Assembly (NCBI RefSeq): GCF_026340095.1 | Contig: NZ_JAPEPO010000003.1 | Coordinates: forward strand, 868,001 to 932,000 | Direction: 5' to 3' | From: Streptomyces sp. NBC_01446 | Lineage (GTDB): Bacteria > Actinomycetota > Actinomycetes > Streptomycetales > Streptomycetaceae | DNA length: 64,000 nt | Part shown: one piece after another, positions 15,104 through 23,362 of the stretch | Numbering within the stretch: position 1 is the stretch's first letter | Layout: every line of letters begins with the position of its first letter | Notes under the pieces: generated by a model | Database searches by the model: none | Told to the model about the DNA's origin: nothing | The model's input: the letters and a program-made list of their open reading frames with translations, nothing else | Translations under genes and position numbers: made by a program

Positions 15104-17553
15104 CGGTTTCGGAGTCCTTCTTCGGTCGCGGTGTGAGGGTGGGGCGCGGCATGCGGGGCGCCGGACGGGCTTCCGGGGCCGGACGGTGTGCCCGGCTCGC
15201 CGTGAGCCGCGGACGCGCGGCGCCGGCCGGAGCGCAGGGACGCCATCGTGGCGCGCGCTGCCTCCGGGGATCGGACGGCCGGGTCCTGGGCCGGCGGTGA
15301 AGCAGTGCTCGCGTCCTCGTCACCGCGCAGTTCGGGGGCGAGGCTGGCCTGGCGCACCCGGCGTGGCAGACCGTCTTCGGACTCGGAGTCGTGGCTCGAG
15401 GTGGCTTCCGCGGTGGGGGCGGGCGAGGACGGCGTCGGCCGGCGGGCCGCGTGGCGGGCATGAGTGGGGACTTGGCGGGGCTCAGGGTGAGCGAGCGGCG
15501 GCTCGGTTTCACGCTCCGGCAGGGGGATCGCGTCCTGTTCGGGGCGCTGCTGTGCTGGTCTGGGAACGGTGACCGGAGGCGGGGCCGGTGCGTGAGCGGC
15601 CGCCAATGCTCGCGGCTCCGGCGGGGGCAGGGGCCGCAGGCCCGGGTGCGGTGCCTCCAGGAGCTGTTGCGGAAGGAAGACGACGGCGGTGACGCCGCCG
15701 TAGACCGAGCGGCGCAGGGTGACGTCCACCTGCTGGCGCTCGGCGAGGCGGTTGACCACGAACAGGCCGAGCCGACGCGAGTCGAGGAGGTCGATGTCCG
15801 TGGCCCGGATCTTCTCGTTGGCCGCGGCGAGCGCCTCGTCGCCCATGCCGAGACCGCGGTCCTCGATCTCCAGGACGGCACCCGCCCCGACCTCCTCCCC
15901 GCGCACCACCACGGGGGTGTGCGGCGGCGAGAAGGCCGCGGCGTTCTCCGCGAGTTCGGCGATCAGGTGGATCAGGTCGGCGACGGCGGTGCCGGCCAGA
16001 CTCAGATCGGGGATGTCGTGCAGCTGGACGCGGTCGATGTCGGCGGTCTCCGCGATGCCTGCGCGTACGGCGTCGATCAGCGGGACCGGGTTGCGCCAGG
16101 CACGGCCGGGCGCGGAGCCGGACAGGATGAGCAGGGACTCGGCGTGGCGGCGCATCCTGGTCGTCAAGTGGTCCAGACGGAACAGGTCCTCCAGGTCCGA
16201 GGGGTTCTCGGTACGGCGTTCCATCGCGTCGAGGAGCTCCAGTTGGCGGTGGAGCAGCACCTGGCTGCGGCGGGCGAGGCTGACGTAGACGCCGGAGACT
16301 CCGGTGAGGACGGCGGCGCGGCCCGCGACGGCGCGCAGGGCGGCCCGCTGCACGGTGGTCAGCGCGGCGCCGACCTGGCCGATCTCGTCCCGGATGGGGG
16401 TTCGGGCCAGCGGGGCCTCGGCGTCGAGGTCGAGGTCGTCGCCGCTGTGGATGCGGCGGATCGCGGCCGGCAGCCTGGTGGCGGCGAGCTCCAGAGCGGA
16501 GTTCCGCAGTCCGGTGAGATCGTCGACCAGGCCGCGCCCGATGCGTACGGAAAGCAGCAGCGAGAGGACCACACCGAGCAGACCGAGGACCACAGCGAGG
16601 CCCGAGCTTCCCAGGGTCGCAAGGGAGTACGGCTGCGCGTCGGCGCCCGTGTCGACGGCGCCCCGCTCTGCCGCGGCAAGTCCGGCCAGGGTGTGTCCCG
16701 CGACGGAGTGCCAGTCCCCTGCCGGCACGGCGGACACGGCCCCTTCCTCACCGGCGTCGAGGACGGCGTCCTGAGCGGTGGCGAGTTCGGTGGCGTTGCG
16801 GGACGCGAGAACGGTGCGGTACCGGGCGGCACCCTCGGCCCGCAGGTCGGGCACCGCGGCCTTGGTGAGCCCGCGCTGCTGGGCGACGTCGCCGATGAAC
16901 GCCCGGTACTGGGCGGCGGACATCGTGCCGCTCGCCTGCGCGGCACCGAGCACGGCGTCCTGGCGGCTCAACGCCTCGCGGGCACGGGCCAGTTCGAGGA
17001 CGGTGCGGGTGTCGGAGGCGCGGTCGGGGCGGTCGGCGCCCGCCAGTGCGGCGCGCACCGCAAAGGCCCGGTCGACGGCGGTGCCGTAGCCGGAGAACAA
17101 CACGGCGGCGGAGTCGTGAGGTGTCTCGCGCTGCTTGGGGAGGGACCCCGCGCTCTTGAGCAGCGCAGTGATCCGGTCGGGCAGCCGGGCGTCGAGGGCC
17201 GCGAGATCGGTGCTGCTGGAGCGGATGCCCGCGCGCAGGGCCGTGACGGCCTTGTCCGTGCGGGACTGGGCGGCGTCGAAGTCGCGGCGGGCGGACGCGC
17301 CGGGATCGGCCCGGTACTTCAGGGCGGCGGCACGCTCGTCCTGAACCGTGGTGGTGAAGTCCGTGACCGGCTGCACCAGGGCCGAGTTGACCTGCCGCAA
17401 CTGCTCGGTGGACGAGACCTGTGACGCGGTGGTGACTGCAGCGTGCCCCCACAGGGCCATCAGCGAGAGGACCGGCACCGTCAGAAGGGTGACGACCTTC
17501 GCTCGGATCGACTTGGGGCGCCACCGTTCGGGCAGCGGAAAGCGTGCGGACAT
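15100..17553 (-). CDS. cvnA: Conservon sensor histidine kinase-like protein CvnA
   Basis: This 817-residue membrane protein has a first transmembrane segment at about residues 20-40 and an extracytoplasmic nitrate/nitrite-sensing-like helical domain to about 310. The second membrane segment is at 316-338 with a HAMP-like region after it, and the HATPase domain has its N-box in HLIAELAENAAAFSPP near 530-544 and ED-RGLGMGDE after it. The last 180 residues are proline- and alanine-rich and probably disordered. The region before the ATPase domain (DHLTTRMRRHAESLLIL) resembles a dimerisation helix pair, but a classical phospho-acceptor motif is not evident, as in other CvnA proteins. It is the first gene of the conservon. 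Confidence 0.93.
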   Translation of the reverse strand: MSARFPLPERWRPKSIRAKVVTLLTVPVLSLMALWGHAAVTTASQVSSTEQLRQVNSALVQPVTDFTTTVQDERAAALKYRADPGASARRDFDAAQSRTDKAVTALRAGIRSSSTDLAALDARLPDRITALLKSAGSLPKQRETPHDSAAVLFSGYGTAVDRAFAVRAALAGADRPDRASDTRTVLELARAREALSRQDAVLGAAQASGTMSAAQYRAFIGDVAQQRGLTKAAVPDLRAEGAARYRTVLASRNATELATAQDAVLDAGEEGAVSAVPAGDWHSVAGHTLAGLAAAERGAVDTGADAQPYSLATLGSSGLAVVLGLLGVVLSLLLSVRIGRGLVDDLTGLRNSALELAATRLPAAIRRIHSGDDLDLDAEAPLARTPIRDEIGQVGAALTTVQRAALRAVAGRAAVLTGVSGVYVSLARRSQVLLHRQLELLDAMERRTENPSDLEDLFRLDHLTTRMRRHAESLLILSGSAPGRAWRNPVPLIDAVRAGIAETADIDRVQLHDIPDLSLAGTAVADLIHLIAELAENAAAFSPPHTPVVVRGEEVGAGAVLEIEDRGLGMGDEALAAANEKIRATDIDLLDSRRLGLFVVNRLAERQQVDVTLRRSVYGGVTAVVFLPQQLLEAPHPGLRPLPPPEPRALAAAHAPAPPPVTVPRPAQQRPEQDAIPLPERETEPPLAHPEPRQVPTHARHAARRPTPSSPAPTAEATSSHDSESEDGLPRRVRQASLAPELRGDEDASTASPPAQDPAVRSPEAARATMASLRSGRRRASAAHGEPGTPSGPGSPSGAPHAAPHPHTATEEGLRNR

Positions 17554-17688
17554 GACCAGGGATCTCCTTGGCGGTGCAGGAGTGTTGAGGGCGCGCGAAG
17601 TGGCGTTCGGCCCGGGAAACGGCGGCGGGGTACGCGCGTGGCGGGAAAGGTGCCGCGGAGATGGCGGAGGCCGCTCAGGGAGTCCGGA

Positions 17689-18471
17689 TCAGGCGACCGG
17701 AAGCTCGACCTCGTGCAGCGGTCGGGCCGCGGCCTCGCCCTCGGCGCGCTCCCGCGCCGTCGGGGACAGAGCCACGAAGGCGCAGGTGAGGAAGAGGAAG
17801 GAACCGAGGACCACGGCGAGCGGCAGGATGAACGCGGTGGCGCTCGCGCCCGGCAGCGGTGCATCGCCGGCATGCACGTCCACGGTGACCGCGGCCATAC
17901 CGGTGTAGTGCATGCTGCTCACCGCGAGCCCCATCACGAGGGCGGCGAGGGCGGCGACGGCTGGTCCCCGCACGGAGAGCGCGGCCCACAGCGCCGCGGA
18001 CGCCGCCGCGATCGCGATGACGACGGAGGCCGTGACGACAGCCGGGTCGTACGAGATCGTGCCGTTGAGCTCTACGGCTGCCATGCCGATGTAGTGCATC
18101 GCGGCCACCCCGAGTCCGGTGCCGACGCCACCGAACAGGATGGAGCGCACGCGGGACTTGCCGTATCCGGCGATGAAGACTCCGGCGCCGACTACGGCGA
18201 TGGCGACGAGGAGGCTCAGCAGGGTGAGCGGGATGTCGTAGCGGATCGCGGTGCCGTCGACGGTGTAGCCGAGCATCGCGATGAAGTGCATGGTCCAGAT
18301 TCCGGCACCGATCGCGATCGAAGCGCTGACCAGCCAGTTCCTTTTGGACCGTCCCCTGGCTGTCAGGGCGCGCACGGTGCAGCGCAGTCCCAGCGCGGAC
18401 CCGACGACGGCCATGGCATACGACAGGACCGGCGTCGCCCAGCCTCCGGCCATGTGGTGCATGTGACCCAC
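17689..18471 (-). CDS. MHYT-domain integral membrane sensor
   Basis: The product is about 260 residues from the GTG at 18471, which has AGAGGAAA just upstream. It has about seven membrane helices, three carrying the MHYT signature near the outer face (MHFIAM, MHYIGM, MHYTGM), plus an N-terminal HMHHM cluster. MHYT domains are proposed to bind copper and sense diatomic gases such as O2, CO or NO. No cytoplasmic output domain is present. The gene lies 135 bp upstream of cvnA on the same strand, so it may be co-transcribed and feed a signal into the conservon. Confidence 0.85.
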   Translation of the reverse strand: MGHMHHMAGGWATPVLSYAMAVVGSALGLRCTVRALTARGRSKRNWLVSASIAIGAGIWTMHFIAMLGYTVDGTAIRYDIPLTLLSLLVAIAVVGAGVFIAGYGKSRVRSILFGGVGTGLGVAAMHYIGMAAVELNGTISYDPAVVTASVVIAIAAASAALWAALSVRGPAVAALAALVMGLAVSSMHYTGMAAVTVDVHAGDAPLPGASATAFILPLAVVLGSFLFLTCAFVALSPTARERAEGEAAARPLHEVELPVA

Positions 18472-18850
18472 GGGTTTCCTCTCACTGTCGTGTGTCGGCC
18501 CCCCGGCGACCGGGACGCTAGCACGCAGTGGATCTCTGTCCATGGGGCGCGAAACTCGCCCACAGGCGGGTTACTGGACGGTAAAGCCCTGGTTCAACGG
18601 CCTTTCGGGCATCGGCCCTTCACTCCTCGCCCACATCGGTGCGACTCTTGTCACGTCACACACCGAAGCTCTTCAGACACCCTGGACGAGACGCCCAGGA
18701 CCGGATGTCCGGGACATACCCGTTCAACTGAACGCGGGGCTGGTGACGCTGGAGTCGAGACCGGCCGACTCGGCCGCGAGCAGGCGGCAGGAGCCCTGCA
18801 CTTGCTGTGCACACCCGAGTTCGCCCCCATCACGGAGCAGGCCTTGACGT
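18472..18850. other. Intergenic stretch, no convincing gene
   Basis: About 380 bases separate the MHYT gene from the terminator of the esterase gene. Short open frames exist on the plus strand; one contains GALHLLCTPEFAPITEQALT, which looks protein-like and may be a relic, but it has no start signal or assignable family. Confidence 0.3.
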
Positions 18851-18891
18851 GCGGCGGCGGCTTCACCGGGTGAAGGCGAAGCCGCCGCCGC
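18851..18891 (-). terminator. Strong hairpin terminator of the esterase gene
   Basis: Perfect 14-bp arms GCGGCGGCGGCTTC and GAAGCCGCCGCCGC enclose 13 bases. A shorter alternative stem CTTCAC/GTGAAG can form within it. It lies 12 bases after the stop codon of the PHB-depolymerase-type gene. Confidence 0.75.
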
Positions 18892-18903
18892 GCCGTGGGT
18901 CCG

Positions 18904-20409
18904 TCAGGACGGGCAGCCGGAGTCGGCGATCACGAAGCTGCCGGGCGAGGTTTCCTCCAGGGTGTGGGTGACGTAGAGGTTGTACAGGCCCATGTTCTGG
19001 TTGGAGCCGTTGGCATAGACGTAGCCGAGGCTCTGGTGGGCGCGTCCGGCGGCAACCTGGTTGTAGTTGTTGTCGGTGTAGCACTGGTGGGTGGCACCGG
19101 TCGTGGTCGCCTGCGCCCCGGTGGAGGACGCGCCTACGGCCCCGGAGCCGTCCACGGCGGCCACGGTGTAGCTGTACGTCGTGCCGGGGGCGAGCCCGGT
19201 GTCGGTGAACGAGGTCGAGGAAGGCGAGCCGACCTGGGTGCCGCCGCGGTAGACGCGGTAGGAGGCCGCACCGTCGACGGCGGTCCAGGACAAAGACGCC
19301 GAGGTGTCGGTGGTGGCGGTGACGGTGAGCCCGGCCGGGGCGGGCAGGGAGCCGCCGCCGTCGGTGGCGTCGAGTCCCCAGGAGTGTCCGATCCAGTACG
19401 AGGCACAGATGTTCATGTCCGGCAGGTACTGGCTCGCCGTGCCGCACTGGGTGGCCCCGGTGCCGGGATCGACGGCCTGGCCGTGGGACATGCCCGTGAT
19501 GCTGTACGACTCGACGACGGCGCGGCCCGCGGTGTCCTGGTAGACCTTGTGCGGGTAGCCCTGCACGGTGTCGCTGACGTCGGCCGTGGCGTCGGTGCCG
19601 TGGACGTTGGTCCACTGCTCCACGAGCTCGGTCATGTTCATCGGCGCGACAGTGGTGTCCTGGGAGCCCTGCCACACCGCCACGGTCGGGTAGGGGCCGC
19701 TGTAGCCGGGATCGGCCGCGCGTACCTTGTCGCCCCACTGCTGCGGGGTGAGGTTACTGCCGGGGTTCATGCAGCTCAGGCCCTCGGTGACGGAGCGGGC
19801 GCAGTCGAAGGGCAGGCCGGCGGCCACCGCCGCGCCAGAGAAGACGTCCGGGTAGGAGGCCGCCATGACCGCGGTCATCGCCCCGCCCGCGGACAGGCCG
19901 GTGACGTAGACACGTGAGGGATCGGTGCCGTAGTCGGCCGCCATCTTGTCGACCATCTGCTTGATGGACAAGGCCTCGCCCTGGCCGCGCGAGAAGTCGG
20001 ACGACTGGAACCAGTTGAAGCACGAGTTGGCGTTGTTGGCGCTCTTCTGCTGGGGCAGCACCAGCGCGAAGCCCCAGGTATCGGCCCACTTGGTCCAGCC
20101 GGTCTCGCCGTCGAACGCCGAGGCCGACTGGGTGCAGCCGTGCATGGCGACCACCAGCGGGCGCCCGGACGGCAGCCCGTCGGGGACATAGCGGAACATC
20201 TGCAGACTGCCGGGGTTGGAGCCGAAGCCCGTCACCTCCTGCAGGGACGCGGCTTGCGCCGGCGCCGGGGACAGCAGCCCGAGGATCAGGGCGACCACGG
20301 ACAGCACCAGCGCGACCGCAGAACCGGAGCGCGACCGCCGTCCGCGGTCGGCAGGCCGCGGCACGCGTCGGAAGGGGCGCCGCGAGGAGTGGGGGGAAGC
20401 AGGATGCAT
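18904..20409 (-). CDS. Secreted PHB-depolymerase-family esterase with FN3 domain
   Basis: This 501-residue protein has a long basic N-terminus and a hydrophobic signal segment, with probable cleavage after AQA near residue 53. The catalytic alpha/beta-hydrolase domain covers about 60-345: oxyanion region VVAMHGCTQSASAF, nucleophile Ser173 in GLSAGGAM, and candidate Asp251 (GSQDTT) and His309 (GMSHGQAV). A fibronectin type III module follows at about 355-440, then a 60-residue C-terminal segment (HQCYTDNNYNQVAAGRAHQS) that is probably a substrate-binding module. This catalytic-FN3-binding order is typical of extracellular poly(3-hydroxybutyrate) depolymerases, but feruloyl and acetylxylan esterases share the fold, so the substrate is uncertain. 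Confidence 0.85.
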   Translation of the reverse strand: MHPASPHSSRRPFRRVPRPADRGRRSRSGSAVALVLSVVALILGLLSPAPAQAASLQEVTGFGSNPGSLQMFRYVPDGLPSGRPLVVAMHGCTQSASAFDGETGWTKWADTWGFALVLPQQKSANNANSCFNWFQSSDFSRGQGEALSIKQMVDKMAADYGTDPSRVYVTGLSAGGAMTAVMAASYPDVFSGAAVAAGLPFDCARSVTEGLSCMNPGSNLTPQQWGDKVRAADPGYSGPYPTVAVWQGSQDTTVAPMNMTELVEQWTNVHGTDATADVSDTVQGYPHKVYQDTAGRAVVESYSITGMSHGQAVDPGTGATQCGTASQYLPDMNICASYWIGHSWGLDATDGGGSLPAPAGLTVTATTDTSASLSWTAVDGAASYRVYRGGTQVGSPSSTSFTDTGLAPGTTYSYTVAAVDGSGAVGASSTGAQATTTGATHQCYTDNNYNQVAAGRAHQSLGYVYANGSNQNMGLYNLYVTHTLEETSPGSFVIADSGCPS

Positions 20410-20916
20410 CGTGCCACCAGGTGATCGCGAGGGATGGGGAGACGGACAACCCCCGGCCCTGGCCGCCCGGCACCGGACAGCGTTACGTGTCCCAGGAGTT
20501 ACAGGGAAGCTACGTCCGGCCGATCGGCGACAGTAATGGTGACGCGCCCCACCTCGAAGGGGTGTGGGCTGTGGTCCGTCACCGTTGCGTCACTCGGAGA
20601 GCACACGACGGCGGATGATGTGCCGGCTGCCGTCGCATGGGCGTCCCCGAGCCCGTGAGCCCCAGCCCGGGGTCCAACTGCACGACCACTCCTGGTCGTT
20701 GCCAGGGTGTCGGCTGACAGCCGGGTCTGCCGGGGCAGCGATCCGGAACGCGTCCTACGAGACCCTCCGCATGCCGTCCAGCCTTCGAGGCCGATCCTCG
20801 GGCAGCGGGAGGCATCCGCGGCGACGTCGCCGGAGTGGACGTCACGACTCCCCCGGGGTGCCGTAGCGGACGAGGGTGGTGGGCCACCAGTACCAACTGC
20901 GGGCGATAATCGACCG
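20410..20916. other. Intergenic stretch, no gene recognised
   Basis: About 500 bases lie between the divergent esterase and DinB genes. Several open frames occur on both strands but none shows a recognisable protein or good start signal. Promoters for both flanking genes must lie here. Confidence 0.4.
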
Positions 20917-21429
20917 ATGAGCGCCATCGAACGCCCCATGCCGCCCCTGAACGCCGACGAGCGCATCACGCTCGAGAGCTGGCTCGACTTTCACCGCACC
21001 ACGCTGGCGATGAAGTGTGAGGGCCTGGACGATGAGCAGGCCGCTGTCGCGCCGGTGCCACCGTCCGGCTTCACCTTGATCGGCCTGGTCCAGCACATGG
21101 CGGAGGTGGAGCGGAACTGGTTCCGCCGAGTGTTCGCCGGGGAACAGGCCCCGCCCATCTACGATCCGAAGGCCGACCCGTCTGCCCCCGACGGGGGCTT
21201 CGCGCTGGCTGAGGGCGCAACCCTGGGGGACGCCCTCGCCACCTGGCACACGGAGACGGCCCGATCCCGCGAGCTCTGCGCCGAGCGTGCTCTGACCGAC
21301 ACCGGCTGCTTCATGGAGCAGCCCGTCAGCCTCCGCTGGATCTATGTCCACATGATCGAGGAGTACGCCCGCCACAACGGCCACGCCGACCTGCTTCGGG
21401 AACGCATCGACGGCACCACCGGCGTGTAG
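20917..21429 (+). CDS. DinB-like (DUF664) mycothiol-transferase-superfamily protein
   Basis: This 170-residue protein has the DinB/DUF664 pattern: an N-terminal helix ([21 protein letters not shown]), a histidine in [16 protein letters not shown] and a C-terminal metal-ligand helix [20 protein letters not shown]. The three histidines match the usual metal site. Family members are predicted thiol transferases working with mycothiol, or four-helix metal-binding proteins of unknown role. The ATG at 20917 is chosen by family length; the open frame upstream is not family-like. Confidence 0.85.
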   Translation: MSAIERPMPPLNADERITLESWLDFHRTTLAMKCEGLDDEQAAVAPVPPSGFTLIGLVQHMAEVERNWFRRVFAGEQAPPIYDPKADPSAPDGGFALAEGATLGDALATWHTETARSRELCAERALTDTGCFMEQPVSLRWIYVHMIEEYARHNGHADLLRERIDGTTGV

Positions 21430-21599
21430 CTCCGGATCAGGCAGCCCCGAACGCCCCACCTGCCCTGGCGCGCCGCAAGGTCTTCACCACCTTGAGGAGC
21501 GCACTGGGGCCGGGCCCACCCTCGCAGGTGAGCGCCCGCGCAGGCTGACACCGGTCATGCGAATCTCGACGCGCTCGACAGGCGCCGGCCCGACCTGCT

Positions 21600-21875
21600 C
21601 GTGAAGCTGCACTTCCAGACTTCCAGGACTCCCAGGACTTCAAGCTGCCTGTCGAGTTCCAGGTGCCGAAGCTGCCCGACGACGTGACCGGGCAGGACCG
21701 GGGCAACAGCGGGGTCTGTCTCCAGGAGCGTTGCGAGATGCAGATCCTCGACTCGTACGGTGTGGACAAGCTCGCGAACAACGAGGCGGGGGCGATCTAC
21801 CACAAGAAGGCCGCCGACCTCAACGCCTCCACTGCGCCGCAGACTTGGCAGAGTACGACATCACTTTCCACACCA
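21600..21875 (+). pseudogene. DUF1080 (3-keto-glycoside hydrolase-like) fragment
   Basis: The readable fragment includes DFKLPVEFQVPKLPDDVTG, RGNSGVCLQERCEMQILDSY and NEAGAIYHKKAADLNASTAP, characteristic of DUF1080/3-keto-disaccharide-hydrolase domains. There is no start codon or signal peptide. A frameshift occurs at about 21853: TWQ continues as YDITFH only in the next frame. It then runs directly into a GH3 fragment. It is a degraded gene piece. Confidence 0.75.
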
Positions 21876-22130
21876 TGAACGACGTCCTGAAGACCGAGTG
21901 GGGCTTCGACGGCTTCGTGGTCAGCGACTACACCGGGGTCACGGAACTCATCGCCCACGGCTGCGCGGAGGACGGCGCGGACGCGGCACGTATCGCTCTC
22001 GATGCGGGTCTGGACATGGAGATGATCTCCACCCATGTCGTCGACCACGGCACGGAACTTCTCGCACAGGGCCGCATCACGATGGACTCTGTTCAGCGTC
22101 CCTTGGACCGGTTGGCTCAGGCAGTCCGGC
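21876..22130 (+). pseudogene. GH3 beta-glucosidase fragment
   Basis: The fragment reads TMNDVLKTEWGFDGFVVSDY then TELIAHGCAEDGADAARIAL and MEMISTHVVDHGTELLAQGR. It closely resembles residues 249-330 of the intact GH3 protein encoded at 45524-47680 and includes the nucleophile aspartate in VVSDYTG. Everything before and after this segment of the enzyme is missing. It is joined in frame to the shifted tail of a DUF1080 fragment, so two unrelated genes were fused by deletion. Confidence 0.8.
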
Positions 22131-22232
22131 GCGCCTCGGCCGCCGTGGGGGCCGTCGGTGGAGGATCGGTGGGGCGGCGACCTCGGGAAGGGTCGCCCGG
22201 CACTGCCGCCCCATCGACGAAGAGGCCCGGCC

Positions 22233-22334
22233 ATGAAACTGTTCGACGACCCGCCGTTCCAGTCCCTCGCCGACCGGGCACTGGAACGTATCAAAGACCG
22301 CACCCTCGGCATCTCACCCAAGACCGCGACGTGA
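22233..22334 (+). CDS. Small 33-residue protein coupled to methyltransferase gene
   Basis: MKLFDDPPFQSLADRALERI followed by KDRTLGISPKTAT is encoded from the ATG at 22233, with AGAGG seven bases upstream. Its TGA overlaps the GTG start of the downstream methyltransferase (GTGA), an arrangement seen in translationally coupled genes. The peptide is charged with a possible amphipathic helix. No family is recognised; it could also be a leader that only aids translation of the next gene, or the tail of a lost gene. Confidence 0.4.
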   Translation: MKLFDDPPFQSLADRALERIKDRTLGISPKTAT

Positions 22335-23158
22335 GCGCCACTCCGCGCGAAGGCGTGCCGGGCGGCAGTCGCTACGGCGAGGCCGTCTTCCGTCCCGAAC
22401 AGGCGGGCGAGGGCGAGCGCATCGACTTCGGCGCCCTCGCCTACGACGACATCACCATGGCGCGCCTGCGGGCACTCGGGGTCGGCCCGGGGTGGCGCTG
22501 CCTCGACGTGGGTGCAGGCACGGGCACGGTATCCCGCCGGCTGCTGGACGAGGCCGGGGTGGCAAGTGTGCTTGCCGTGGACCGCGACGTACGTTTTCTC
22601 AGCGCACGGCCCGTGCCCGGGCTCGACTTGCTGGAAGCCGACATCACCGCCCCGGACTTCGCCCCCGGCCGGTTCCGGCTCGTCCACGCGCGCTTCGTGT
22701 TGATGCACCTACCCGAGCACGACCGTTTGATCACGGCATTGGCCGAACTCGTCGAGCCCGGCGGTGTGCTGGTGCTCAGCGACGCCGTCGATCTGACGAG
22801 TGACCGGACGCCCGACACGCCGTACACCACGCTGATGCGGGCGATGTGGCAGGGACTGCGGGCGACCATCGGGACCGATGTATCGCGGGTTCCGGCGTAC
22901 CCGCAGCTGCTGCGCGGGGCGGGGTTCGGGTCCGTAGCCGCCGAGATCCATGTTCCGCCGCTGCTGCCGGGCAGCCCCATCAGCCGCTTCTGGGCGGACA
23001 CTTGGGTACGCAGCAGGGCGGCGATGCTCGGCACCGGCCTGGTCGATGACGCGGCCGTCGACGCGGCAGTGCGGTACCTGGACTCCGACCAATGCGCCGC
23101 TCTGTCAGCCGGCATGCTCACCGCCTGGGGATGGAAACCCGAGGAAGGTCCGCGATGA
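22331..23158 (+). CDS. Class I SAM-dependent methyltransferase
   Basis: The 275-residue product starts at the GTG at 22331. It has the Rossmann methyltransferase motifs: motif I CLDVGAGTGTVSRRL, acidic motif II VLAVDRDV, motif III-like DLLEADITAPDF and post-motif LVHARFVLMHLPEHD, followed by LAELVEPGGVLVLSD. The C-terminal half is helical, as in UbiE/MenG-like or small-molecule methyltransferases. The open frame extends far upstream through the GH3 relic, but the ribosome-coupled GTG fits the family start. The acceptor is unknown. Confidence 0.82.
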   Translation: MSATPREGVPGGSRYGEAVFRPEQAGEGERIDFGALAYDDITMARLRALGVGPGWRCLDVGAGTGTVSRRLLDEAGVASVLAVDRDVRFLSARPVPGLDLLEADITAPDFAPGRFRLVHARFVLMHLPEHDRLITALAELVEPGGVLVLSDAVDLTSDRTPDTPYTTLMRAMWQGLRATIGTDVSRVPAYPQLLRGAGFGSVAAEIHVPPLLPGSPISRFWADTWVRSRAAMLGTGLVDDAAVDAAVRYLDSDQCAALSAGMLTAWGWKPEEGPR

Positions 23159-23320
23159 CCCGCCGCCACTGACGACCCCGAGCAGTGCCTGTCCACCGCC
23201 CCCGGCGCGGTGCCCGAACCGGCAGCACCCTCCCCCCGTGCTCCTGCGCCAGAGAAGTCGGCGATCCTCGCGGCGACAGCCAGGCTGCGAATCCTCGGCG
23301 GAACCGCCGTGCAAGAGGGC

Positions 23321-23348
23321 GCCCCGCCCGGTGCAAGCCGGACGGGGC
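23321..23348. terminator. Hairpin terminator between convergent genes
   Basis: GCCCCG-C-CCGG and CCGG-A-CGGGGC form a 10-bp stem with one mismatch and a 6-nt loop, placed between the methyltransferase and the convergent NicO gene. Confidence 0.6.
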
Positions 23349-23362
23349 ACTATGAACGTGAC

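Noticed and set aside
18542-18847. 101-residue plus-strand open frame
   Set aside because: No start signal, no recognisable family and atypical composition for a coding region; at most a relic.
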